DNA of 64,000 nt from Bosea sp. RAC05. GTDB lineage: Bacteria; Pseudomonadota; Alphaproteobacteria; Rhizobiales; Beijerinckiaceae. Positions 9,142 to 16,841 of the stretch are shown piece by piece. Below the pieces are notes generated by a model. The model had not been told where the DNA came from and ran no database searches. It saw only the letters and a list, made by a program, of their open reading frames with translations. How positions within the stretch are numbered: position 1 is the stretch's first letter; every line of letters starts with the position of its first letter. The position numbers were made by a program, and so were the translations under genes. The stretch is taken from assembly GCF_001713455.1 (NCBI RefSeq), contig NZ_CP016464.1:1536001-1600000 (forward strand), in the 5' to 3' direction.

Positions 9142-10148
9142 GCCGCATGACCGCCGATGAGCCCGCTTTGGTCGAGGTCCGCGATCTCAAGCGCGTCTTC
9201 GATGTCTCGAAGCCCTGGCTCAACCGCGTCATCGAGCGCGCGCCACGCCAGTTCCTCAAGGCGGTCGACGGCGTCTCCTTCGAGATCCGCAAGGGCGAGA
9301 CCTTCGCGCTGGTCGGTGAATCCGGCTCGGGGAAGTCGACCGTAGCGCGCATGGTCGTCGGCCTGCTGCCGCCGTCGGCCGGTACGGTCACGATCGACGG
9401 CGTCTCGATGAGCGATGCGGCGGCGGCCGAGGAGCGTCAGCGGCTGCGCCGGCGCATCCAGATGATCTTCCAGGACCCTTACGCCTCGCTCAATCCGCGC
9501 TGGCGTGTCGGGCGCATCATCGCCGAGCCGATCCGGGCCTTCCGGCTGGTCGAGGGCGAGGCCGCGATCACCGAGCGTGTCGGCGATCTCCTGACGCTGG
9601 TCGGCCTGCACCCCGCCGACCGCACGAAATTTCCCCACGAATTCTCGGGTGGCCAGCGCCAGCGCATCGCGATTGCCCGCGCGCTCGCCTCCGATGCCGA
9701 GTTCATCGTCTGCGACGAGCCGACCTCGGCGCTCGACGTCTCGGTCCAGGCCCAGATCCTCAACCTGATGCGCGACCTGCAGGAGCGGCTGGGGCTGACC
9801 TACCTCTTCATCTCGCACAACCTCGCGGTCGTCCGGCACATGGCGACCCGCATCGGCGTGATGTATCTCGGCCGCCTCGTCGAGGTCTCCGAGGGCAAGA
9901 GCCTGTTCTCGGCGCCGCGGCACCCCTATACGCGGATGCTGCTCGATGCGGTGCCCGATGTCGCGATGGTCGGCAAGGCGCGCGAGGCGGTGAAGGGCGA
10001 GATCCCGAACCCGATCAGCCCGCCCTCGGGCTGCACCTTCCATCCCCGCTGCCCGCTGGTGTTCGACCGCTGCCGGCTCGAGAGCCCGCCGGTGATCGAC
10101 GGCGTCGCCTGTCATGCGGTCCAGGCCGGGCGCGTGGCCGCGGCCTGA
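9138..10148 (+). CDS. ABC transporter ATP-binding protein (DppF-like)
   Basis: A 336-residue ATPase, last gene of the importer operon. It contains GESGSGKS (Walker A), SGGQRQR (signature), IVCDEPTSALD (Walker B) and ISHNLAVV (switch). The C-terminal cysteine extension is CTFHPRCPLVFDRC. DppD and DppF ATPases form a heterodimer under the DppB/DppC channel. The start overlaps the previous stop (ATGA). It ends 12 bp before the convergent membrane protein gene. Confidence 0.92.
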   Translation: MSRMTADEPALVEVRDLKRVFDVSKPWLNRVIERAPRQFLKAVDGVSFEIRKGETFALVGESGSGKSTVARMVVGLLPPSAGTVTIDGVSMSDAAAAEERQRLRRRIQMIFQDPYASLNPRWRVGRIIAEPIRAFRLVEGEAAITERVGDLLTLVGLHPADRTKFPHEFSGGQRQRIAIARALASDAEFIVCDEPTSALDVSVQAQILNLMRDLQERLGLTYLFISHNLAVVRHMATRIGVMYLGRLVEVSEGKSLFSAPRHPYTRMLLDAVPDVAMVGKAREAVKGEIPNPISPPSGCTFHPRCPLVFDRCRLESPPVIDGVACHAVQAGRVAAA

Positions 10149-10160
10149 TCGTCCCGGGCT

Positions 10161-11402
10161 TCAGGGGCCGGTGCCGCCGGCCTTGGGGCGCGTCGGGCTC
10201 GGGGACTTCAGCAACGGCGCGACGGGCCGGTCGGTGCGGTACTGGCCGCGCGCGATCGCGCCGAACATCAGCACGACCGACGTCAGCGTCATCAGCCACC
10301 AGGGCTGCAGGGTCGCGAAGCCGAGCGCGGAGAGCGCGAAGGCGGTTGTGAAGGCCGCGACGCCGCCGGCCGCCAGCGCGCCCGGCATGCGCCCGGCCGC
10401 CCGGACGGCGACATAGAGGCAGAAGGCGGCTGCGGCCGCCCCGACGAGGCCGAGCTCGTACCAGGTTTCGAACAAGAGTGTCGTCGGGGTCGCGGGCGGC
10501 AGGGCGCCGATCAGCCGGCCGCGCAGAACCGTGTCGAGGCCGTGGCCGGTCACGAGCTGGATCGGCGCGCTGCTGATTACATCGGCCCAGACCGCCAGCG
10601 CCGGCGCGAGCGTGCTCTCGGGCAGCCGCGAGACGATCGGGATCATCAGGAAGGGCAGGATCGGCGCCAGCAGGATCAGGCCAGCCAGCACCGCGGCGAC
10701 CATGGCCGCCGCCCGCTCGCGGCTGGCGCTGACGGCGCCGAAGGCGACCGCGCCGCAGATCATCGCAACCGCCTCGCCATCCTCGAACCGCGTCAGCGAC
10801 AGCAGGCCGACGATCAGCGCGAGCCCGAGCGCGCTCAGGCCCCGCTCGCGCGAGAGCAGCCAGGCGAGCGCCGGCCAGGCCATGATCAGGATGACGCTGA
10901 TCCCGCGCTCGACGCCGGCATCGGTGTCCTGGTGGCGCAGGGCCGTCATCACGATCAGCGCCAGCGCGAAGGCCGCGGCGGTGCCCGCTCCCAGCGGCGC
11001 CAGGTTGAGGTTCGAGGCCCGCATGCGCTCCGGCAGCGCGGCGTTGCCCAGGAACCCGAGCGCGACGGCGAGAACGATGTTGCTGGCCTTCTCCGTCGCC
11101 GAGAGCGTGTATGGGCTCCAGACCAGCGAGAGCACCGCCCAGGCGACGAGGCCGATCAGGATCAGCCCGGGCAGGCTGAATACGCTGCGCTTGAGCCGCG
11201 AGACGAAGTCGCGCGGGTCCTCGATCAACATGGCGATGACCAGCAGCACGACGCCGATCGGCGCCAGCACCACCGCGGCGCGACGCGAGACGAGGGACGC
11301 GATCGGCAGCAGCAGCGCCAGCGTGCCGAACGCGATGCGGCGCAACAGCAGCGCGGCATCGGCGGCGGGATCGAGCGGGTGCTGGGCGTGATGACGGGGC
11401 AT
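10161..11402 (-). CDS. O-antigen ligase-like polytopic membrane protein
   Basis: A protein of about 413 residues with ten or more hydrophobic segments. The late segment GHGLDTVLRG, then PTTLLFETWYELGLVG, resembles the large periplasmic loop region of the O-antigen ligase/polymerase (Wzy_C) superfamily. Such proteins join or polymerise lipid-linked surface glycans. The start is taken at the ATG at 11402 (PRHHAQHPLD), because the 59 in-frame residues further upstream are arginine-rich and not membrane-like. No other polysaccharide genes lie nearby, so the substrate is open. Confidence 0.7.
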   Translation of the reverse strand: MPRHHAQHPLDPAADAALLLRRIAFGTLALLLPIASLVSRRAAVVLAPIGVVLLVIAMLIEDPRDFVSRLKRSVFSLPGLILIGLVAWAVLSLVWSPYTLSATEKASNIVLAVALGFLGNAALPERMRASNLNLAPLGAGTAAAFALALIVMTALRHQDTDAGVERGISVILIMAWPALAWLLSRERGLSALGLALIVGLLSLTRFEDGEAVAMICGAVAFGAVSASRERAAAMVAAVLAGLILLAPILPFLMIPIVSRLPESTLAPALAVWADVISSAPIQLVTGHGLDTVLRGRLIGALPPATPTTLLFETWYELGLVGAAAAAFCLYVAVRAAGRMPGALAAGGVAAFTTAFALSALGFATLQPWWLMTLTSVVLMFGAIARGQYRTDRPVAPLLKSPSPTRPKAGGTGP

Positions 11403-11593
11403 GGATCGCGAACCGGGGTCTGGCCTCCGCCGGAAAACGCGCCGGAGGATACTGGATTCAACCGTAGCTGGCCCCGCGAGGCGCGACTGTAGGGACAGCG
11501 CAACACTTCCGTCGCATTTCGCGGTTGCAGCGCGCGACCCGCTGCGACGAAAGCCCTCTGGTCGCCTGTCGCTTTTCATGGGATGAGGTCCCG

Positions 11594-12106
11594 ATGCTCA
11601 TGGCCGTCATTCCCTATTCGTCGGGCTTCCATATCGACCGGTTCATGGCCGATACGGCGTCGCGGCTGAAGGCGCGGGGGCTCCGGCTCGGTGGTGTCGT
11701 CCAGCACAATGACGGCGCCTGCGAGAGCGGCTGTTTCTCGATGGCGCTGGAGGACCTCGCCAGCGGCGTGCGCTATCCGATCAGCGAGAACCGCGGCGCC
11801 GGCGCCACCGGCTGCCGTCTCGACGCAGGCGGGCTCGCGGCCGCCGGTGGCGCGCTCGGCGCTGCGCTAGCTGGCGAAACCGATCTGGTCATCGTCAACA
11901 AGTTCGGCCGGCAGGAGGTGCTGGGTCAGGGGTTGCGGCAGGAGATCGCCGCAGCCCTGCTGGTGGGCGTGCCCGTGCTGATCGCCGTCCGGCAGGACGT
12001 GCTGCCCGCCTTCCGCGACTTCGCGGGGGAGGATTGGACCGAGCTGCCGGCACAGGCCGAGGCCATCGAGACCTGGGCCCTGCATCTCGCGCGGCTGGCC
12101 GCCTGA
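11594..12106 (+). CDS. DUF2478 domain protein, molybdenum/FDH-associated
   Basis: A 170-residue cytosolic protein of the DUF2478 family, starting at an ATG preceded by GGATGAGG. It has a P-loop-like beginning (LMAVIPYSSGFHIDRFMADT), a glycine-rich centre with NRGAGATGCRLDAGGLAAA, and VIVNKFGRQE, which looks like the beta-strand/NK element of NTPases. The family is often found beside molybdate uptake and molybdoenzyme genes, and here it is the first gene before fdhD and mobA. A nucleotide-dependent step in molybdenum cofactor handling is a reasonable guess. The biochemical function is not established as far as I know. Confidence 0.75.
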   Translation: MLMAVIPYSSGFHIDRFMADTASRLKARGLRLGGVVQHNDGACESGCFSMALEDLASGVRYPISENRGAGATGCRLDAGGLAAAGGALGAALAGETDLVIVNKFGRQEVLGQGLRQEIAAALLVGVPVLIAVRQDVLPAFRDFAGEDWTELPAQAEAIETWALHLARLAA

Positions 12107-12119
12107 CCGGGAGACCGCC

Positions 12120-13013
12120 ATGGCGCAGGATATGAGCTTCCTCGACGATTATTTCGTTCGGCCCGATCCGCAGGCGGCCCGACTGGGCGCGACCGTCTCC
12201 GGCATCGACCAGACCGGCGCGACCGTCGAGACCCGCGTCGTCACCGAGCGCGCGCTGACGCTCTATCTCAACGCCCAGGAGATCGTCACCATGATGACGA
12301 TCGGCGACCACCCCGACGCGCTGGCGCTGGGCTATCTCCTGAACCAGAACATGCTCAAGCGTGGCGATGTCGTCGATGCCGTCGATTACGACGAGGAACT
12401 CGAGGTCGTGGTCGTCCGCACACCGGAGCGCACCAATTTCGAGGAGAAGCTGAAGAAGAAGACGCTGACCTCGGGCTGCGCGCAAGGCACCGCTTTTGGG
12501 GACCTGATGGAGGCGATCGACGAGATCGAACTGCCCAAGGCGGAACTCCGCACGAGTTGGCTCTATGCGCTGACGAAGAAGATCAACACCACGCCCTCGC
12601 TCTATCTCGAGGCCGGTGCCATCCATGGCTGCGTGCTCTGCGAGGCCGACAGGCCGCTGGTCTATATGGAGGATGTCGGCCGCCACAACGCCGTCGACAA
12701 GGTCGCCGGCTGGATGTTCCGCAACAACGTCGATCCCGCCCGGATGATCTTCTACACTACCGGTCGCCTGACCTCGGAAATGGTCATCAAGACCGTCCGC
12801 ATGGGCATCCCCGTGCTGGTCTCCCGCTCGGGCTTCACCGAATGGGGCGTCGAACTGGCCCGCAAGGCCGGGCTGACCCTGATCGGCCGGGCGCGGGGAA
12901 AGCGTTTCGTGGCGCTCGCCGGCGAGCAGAACATCGTCTTCGACCAGGATCCCGACTCGGTCGAGGAGGAGGGCGGCAGGAGCCGGCGCAAGGGCGCGGG
13001 GGGCGATGACTGA
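12120..13013 (+). CDS. fdhD: Formate dehydrogenase accessory sulfurtransferase FdhD
   Basis: A 297-residue FdhD-family protein. FdhD carries sulfur from a cysteine desulfurase to the bis-MGD cofactor, making the sulfido ligand that formate dehydrogenase needs. The family core is visible: the N-terminal wing, [13 protein letters not shown] near residue 120 with the working cysteine region, [27 protein letters not shown] and the C-terminal [28 protein letters not shown]. The active-site loop has a single cysteine (SGCAQGT) instead of the CxxC of the E. coli protein. The gene overlaps mobA by 8 bp. Confidence 0.93.
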   Translation: MAQDMSFLDDYFVRPDPQAARLGATVSGIDQTGATVETRVVTERALTLYLNAQEIVTMMTIGDHPDALALGYLLNQNMLKRGDVVDAVDYDEELEVVVVRTPERTNFEEKLKKKTLTSGCAQGTAFGDLMEAIDEIELPKAELRTSWLYALTKKINTTPSLYLEAGAIHGCVLCEADRPLVYMEDVGRHNAVDKVAGWMFRNNVDPARMIFYTTGRLTSEMVIKTVRMGIPVLVSRSGFTEWGVELARKAGLTLIGRARGKRFVALAGEQNIVFDQDPDSVEEEGGRSRRKGAGGDD

Positions 13014-13632
13014 CACGCCAACCCTCGGCCTTCTTCTCGCCGGCGGCCTCGCCCGGCGCATGGGGGGCGGTGACAAGCCGCTGCGGACCATCGCGGGCCG
13101 CAGCATCCTCGCCCATGTCATCGAGCGCCTGGCGCCCCAATGCGATCGCCTGCTGGTCAACGCCAATGGCGACCCCGCCCGCTTCGCCGCTTACGGCCTG
13201 CCGGTGGTCGCCGACAGCGTGCCGGATTTCGCCGGGCCGCTCGCCGGCATTCTCGCCGGGCTCGACTGGATGGCGGTCCATCGGCCCGAGACCGAATGGC
13301 TCGTCAGCGTCGCCGCCGACACGCCTTTCATCCCTGATGATCTCGTCGCCCGCCTGCAAGAGGCACGCGAGACGCAGGGCGTCCCACTCGCCTGCGCGGC
13401 CTCGGGCGGCTGGACGCATCCGGTGATCGGCCTCTGGCCGGTTCGCCTGCGCGCCGATCTGCGCCACGCCCTGACGGTCGAGGACGAGCGCAAGATCGAC
13501 CGCTGGACCGCCCGCCATGGCTGCGCGAGCGCGGAGTGGCCGGTGACGCCGGTCGATCCCTTCTTCAACGCCAACAAGCCCGAGGATCTGGACGAGGCCG
13601 AGCGGCTTTTCGCCACTCTGCCGCCGGCTTGA
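13006..13632 (+). CDS. mobA: Molybdenum cofactor guanylyltransferase MobA
   Basis: A 208-residue nucleotidyltransferase that joins GMP from GTP to molybdopterin to give the MGD cofactor used by FDH. The N-terminal GTP-binding signature [18 protein letters not shown] is intact, followed by the central acidic site (VSVAADTPF) and the C-terminal [18 protein letters not shown]. It starts inside the end of fdhD (8-bp overlap), so cofactor building and cofactor sulfuration are translated together. Confidence 0.93.
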   Translation: MTDTPTLGLLLAGGLARRMGGGDKPLRTIAGRSILAHVIERLAPQCDRLLVNANGDPARFAAYGLPVVADSVPDFAGPLAGILAGLDWMAVHRPETEWLVSVAADTPFIPDDLVARLQEARETQGVPLACAASGGWTHPVIGLWPVRLRADLRHALTVEDERKIDRWTARHGCASAEWPVTPVDPFFNANKPEDLDEAERLFATLPPA

Positions 13633-13702
13633 ACCCCCTGCGGTCCTTCGCTATCTGTCCTGATAAGAGCCGCTTATCGCTGCCGAGCTCCGGGGGAAGA
13701 TC

Positions 13703-13828
13703 ATGAAGTCGTTCGTCGCCGCCATCGCCGTTTCCGCCATCCTCGCCTTCGGCGCCAGCCTCGTGCTGAACGACTATTTCCAGAAGCCGGTCGACGTCGC
13801 TTTCTCGACGGGCGGCGTCAGGCTCTGA
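13703..13828 (+). CDS. Small 41-residue protein with one membrane segment
   Basis: A short open frame with ATG at 13703 and TGA at 13826-13828, preceded by a good ribosome-binding sequence (GGGGGAAG). The product begins MKSFVAAIAVSAILAFGASL, then a polar tail ending in STGGVRL, so it looks like a signal anchor or a small single-pass membrane protein. It lies 70 bp after mobA on the same strand. Its codons match the genome's GC-rich bias. Function unknown; a small FDH- or respiration-linked subunit is possible but unproven. Confidence 0.55.
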   Translation: MKSFVAAIAVSAILAFGASLVLNDYFQKPVDVAFSTGGVRL

Positions 13829-13859
13829 GCGGCTGAAGCGGCGACCGAACCAGGCCGTC

Positions 13860-13954
13860 ATGCTCGGGCTTGACCCGAGCATCTCGTGCCGCGGCAGGCC
13901 TGGCGCTCGCCCATCCTGAGATTCTCGGGTCTGCGCTTCGCTGAGCCCGAGAAT
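13860..13954. repeat. Pair of REP-like hairpins
   Basis: Two hairpins lie tail to tail between the small gene and the convergent mrp gene. The first is ATGCTCGGG-CTTGA-CCCGAGCAT at 13860-13882 and the second is ATTCTCGGGT...GCCCGAGAAT at 13921-13954, followed by GACGTC. The core resembles the pair at 16757-16837. No T-run follows, so this is more like a dispersed palindromic repeat than a classical terminator, though it may end transcription from both sides. Confidence 0.7.
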
Positions 13955-13987
13955 GACGTCGAGGTGGCGCCAGTGAGGCGCCGCCGC

Positions 13988-15121
13988 TCACTCGATGACG
14001 ATACGCGGCGCGGCCCGGGCCGCCCCTCCCGCCATCGACGCCATCACCTGCCTTGCAATGCCGAGATAGGCCTTCGCATGGGCCGTGTCCGGGTCGCTCG
14101 CGACGATCGGCCGGCCTGAATCGGACGTTTCGCGGATCGGCATGGCCAGCGGCACCTCGCCGAGGAAGGGCACGCCGAGGCGTTCCGCCTCATGCCGCGC
14201 CCCGCCATGGGCGAAGATGTCCGAGCGCGTGCCGCATTCCGGGCAGATGAAATAGCTCATGTTCTCGACGATGCCGAGGATCGGCACCTCGACCTTCTTG
14301 AACATCGCGACGCCGCGGCGTGCATCGAGCAGCGCCAGATCCTGCGGCGTCGAGACGATCACGGCGCCGGCCAGCGGCGTCTGCTGGGCCATCGTCAGCT
14401 GTGCGTCGCCGGTGCCGGGCGGCATGTCGACGACGAGCACATCGAGTTCGCCCCAGGCGACCTCGCGCAGCATCTGGGTGATCGCCGAGATCACCATCGG
14501 CCCGCGCCAGATCATCGGCGTTTCCTCGTCGATCAGGAAGCCGATCGACATGATCTTCAGCCCATAGGCCTCCATCGGCGCCAGCGTCCGTCCGGACACC
14601 AGCCGCGGCTTGCCGGTGATGCCGAAGATCTTGGGCACCGAGGGGCCATAGATGTCGGCGTCGAGCACGCCGACCTTCAGCCCGAGAACGCTGAGCGCCA
14701 CCGCGAGATTGGCGGTGGTGGTCGACTTGCCGACGCCGCCCTTGCCCGAGGCGACCGCGATGATCTGCTTCACGCCGGGCACACCCGCCGCCTTCGGCGT
14801 CGGGCCGCCAGGACCCGCGCCGGGGGCCGGACGCTGCGCCTGCTGGCGCGCCTGCGCGGCAGCCGACGAGGGCGCCTTGTCGGCGGTCAGCCCGACCAGA
14901 ACCTGGCTCACGCCCGGCAGGCCCGACACCGCGCTTTCGGCCGCCTTGCGCACCGGCTCCATGGCGGCGGCTTCGGTGGCGTCGATGCCAATGGCGAAGA
15001 TCACCTTGCCGCCGTCGATCAGGATGTCGGCGACGCGGCCGGACGCGGAGAGCGACTGGCCGCTGGCCGGCAGCTTCACCAGTTCGAGCGCGCGCAGGAT
15101 GTCGGCTTGGGTGAGGGCCAA
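13988..15121 (-). CDS. apbC: Mrp/ApbC-family Fe-S cluster carrier ATPase
   Basis: A 377-residue P-loop protein. An N-terminal DUF59/MIP18-like domain (residues 1-85) precedes a proline/glycine linker and a deviant Walker A, SGKGGVGKSTTTANLA, near residue 128. The C-terminal half carries the bridging cluster cysteines in FICPECG, just after IVENMSY. Homologues hold a 4Fe-4S cluster between two subunits and deliver it to apoproteins. The neighbours need many clusters (FdhA, FdhB and the 683-residue ferredoxin), so it probably serves them, though housekeeping roles are equally known. It is transcribed with the TusA-like gene 25 bp upstream. Confidence 0.92.
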   Translation of the reverse strand: MALTQADILRALELVKLPASGQSLSASGRVADILIDGGKVIFAIGIDATEAAAMEPVRKAAESAVSGLPGVSQVLVGLTADKAPSSAAAQARQQAQRPAPGAGPGGPTPKAAGVPGVKQIIAVASGKGGVGKSTTTANLAVALSVLGLKVGVLDADIYGPSVPKIFGITGKPRLVSGRTLAPMEAYGLKIMSIGFLIDEETPMIWRGPMVISAITQMLREVAWGELDVLVVDMPPGTGDAQLTMAQQTPLAGAVIVSTPQDLALLDARRGVAMFKKVEVPILGIVENMSYFICPECGTRSDIFAHGGARHEAERLGVPFLGEVPLAMPIRETSDSGRPIVASDPDTAHAKAYLGIARQVMASMAGGAARAAPRIVIE

Positions 15122-15145
15122 GGGCTGAACTCCTATCGGCGCGGT

Positions 15146-15376
15146 TCAGGCCGACGCCTTGCGGATGTGGAAGACGAGCAGATCGCCGTCGCTGCGGCTC
15201 TCCTCGATCGCATCCCCGGTTTCGCGCATCAGGTTGGGAATGTCGATGGCCGCCATCGGATCGGTGCATTCGACGAGGAACAGCGTGCCGGGTGTCGCCC
15301 CCTTCAGCGCCTTGCGGACCCGCAGCGCCGGCAGGGGGCATTTCAGGCCGCGGAGATTGAGAGGCGTGGCGGTCAT
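15146..15376 (-). CDS. TusA-family sulfur carrier
   Basis: A 76-residue single-domain TusA/SirA-like protein. The defining motif LRGLKCPLPALRVRKAL holds the sulfur-carrying cysteine near residue 13, followed by FLVECTDPMAAIDIPNLMRE. Family members pass persulfide sulfur to tRNA thiolation or to FdhD-type cofactor sulfuration; beside fdhD the second role is attractive. The ATG at 15376 is chosen because the conserved region starts at once after it; an in-frame ATG at 15409 would add eleven atypical residues. Confidence 0.85.
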   Translation of the reverse strand: MTATPLNLRGLKCPLPALRVRKALKGATPGTLFLVECTDPMAAIDIPNLMRETGDAIEESRSDGDLLVFHIRKASA

Positions 15377-15478
15377 CGTTGGGAACCAGCGGCAGGAGCG
15401 CAGCTTCATAGGATGCCCGGTCGCACCGGGGCAACTGGCCGCTTTGTCACGGCGCCGGGGAGGCGGCATGATGGAACG

Positions 15479-16753
15479 ATGCGATCTGTCCTGAAGCCTC
15501 TTGTCCTTCTTCTCTGCCTCGCCCACCCCGTCTCCGCCCAGGAACTGCGCGGCCATGGCGGGCCTGTGCGCGCCATCGCGGTCGCGCCCGACGGTGCGAG
15601 CGCCATGACCGGCTCCTTCGACCAGTCGGCCATCCTCTGGAGCCTGTCGGGCGGCACGGCGGAGGCCGTGCTGCGCTTCCATGAGGGCGCGGTCAATGCG
15701 GTTGCGGCCGTGCCGGGCCTCGGCTTCGCCACCGGTGCCGAGGATGGGCGCATCGCGCTCTGGCGCGGCGCGGCGGCCGAGCCCGCCGAGGTCATCGAGG
15801 GCCACAAGGGGCCCGTAGCCGCGCTGGCGGTCTCCGCCGACAGGCGCCGCATCGCCTCCGCCTCCTGGGACGGGACGGCGCGGGTGACGACGCGCGAGGG
15901 CGGCGCAGCGGTCGCCTTCGAGGGGCACCAGGGGCCGGTCAATGGCGTCGCCTTCCTGCCCGGCGGCGGCCTCGTCACCGCCAGCTACGACGCGACGCTG
16001 CGGATCTGGCCGGCGGACGCCGGCGCGCCCCGGATCGTCACGCTGCCGGCGCCGCTGAACGGGGTCGTCGTGGCTGCTGATGGCGAGATCGCCGTCGCCG
16101 CGGCCGACGGACGGCTGCGTCTCTTCGGGCCGGATGGGGAGGCGCGCGGGGAGGTGGCCGTGGGCGAGACGCCGCTGATCGCGCTGGCGCTCTCGGCCGA
16201 CGGCACGACGCTGGCCGCCGGCGGCCTGCGCGGCCAGGTGGCGCTGATCGACCGGGCCGCACGCCGCATCCGCGCGACGCTGGTCGGGCCGGGCCTGCCG
16301 GTCTGGTCGCTCGCTTTCCTGCCGGATGGCCGCCAGATCCTGTCGGGCGGTGCCGACCGTCTCGTGCGCCGCTGGAACGCCGTCTCCGGCGAGCATATCG
16401 GCACGGTGGTGCCGCGCGCCGGGGCGGATGTGCTGGCCGCCTTCAACGGCGAGCGTGGCGCGCAGGTCTTCCGCGCCTGCGCCGCCTGCCACACCCTGAC
16501 CCCGTCGGACGGGAACCGCGCCGGGCCGACGCTGCACGGCATCTTCGGCCGCCGCATCGCCAGCGCGCCGGGCTACGCCTATTCCGAGGCCTTCAGGACG
16601 ATGGACATCGTCTGGACCAAGGAGACGGTGGCGAAGCTCTTCGAGATTGGCCCCAACGCCTACACGCCCGGCACCAAGATGCCCGAGCAGACGATCGGTT
16701 CGGCTGAAGACCGGCAGGCGCTGGTCGACTGGCTGGAGAAGGTGACGAAATAA
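15479..16753 (+). CDS. Periplasmic WD40 beta-propeller fused to cytochrome c
   Basis: A 424-residue exported protein. Residues 1-20 are a Sec signal peptide ending in PVSA. Residues 25-320 contain about seven WD40-type repeats (recurrent GH-GPV-A-A, then a strand ending in IALW, RIW or RRW). The C-terminal 94 residues are a class I cytochrome c with haem motif CAACH at residues 334-338 and a likely axial Met401 in GTKMPE. The protein could dock on a partner through the propeller and pass electrons through the haem. It sits inside the FDH accessory block, convergent with the large ferredoxin gene, so a role in formate oxidation is inferred but not shown. Confidence 0.85.
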   Translation: MRSVLKPLVLLLCLAHPVSAQELRGHGGPVRAIAVAPDGASAMTGSFDQSAILWSLSGGTAEAVLRFHEGAVNAVAAVPGLGFATGAEDGRIALWRGAAAEPAEVIEGHKGPVAALAVSADRRRIASASWDGTARVTTREGGAAVAFEGHQGPVNGVAFLPGGGLVTASYDATLRIWPADAGAPRIVTLPAPLNGVVVAADGEIAVAAADGRLRLFGPDGEARGEVAVGETPLIALALSADGTTLAAGGLRGQVALIDRAARRIRATLVGPGLPVWSLAFLPDGRQILSGGADRLVRRWNAVSGEHIGTVVPRAGADVLAAFNGERGAQVFRACAACHTLTPSDGNRAGPTLHGIFGRRIASAPGYAYSEAFRTMDIVWTKETVAKLFEIGPNAYTPGTKMPEQTIGSAEDRQALVDWLEKVTK

Positions 16754-16756
16754 GGC

Positions 16757-16837
16757 GTCGTTCTCGGGCTTGACCCGAGAATCTCTTGAACCAGATTGCT
16801 GTTGTCAGAGATTCTCGGGTCAAGCCCGAGAATGACG
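16757..16837. repeat. Long REP-like inverted repeat between convergent genes
   Basis: Two hairpins, TTCTCGGGCTTGACCCGAGAA at 16761-16781 (limits approximate within a base) and ATTCTCGGGTCAAGCCCGAGAAT at 16811-16833, face each other around a 29-base spacer. They are also mutually complementary, giving one long stem. It lies exactly between two convergent genes and probably works as a two-way transcription end. The sequence family matches the 13860-13954 pair. Confidence 0.75.
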
Positions 16838-16841
16838 TGAC

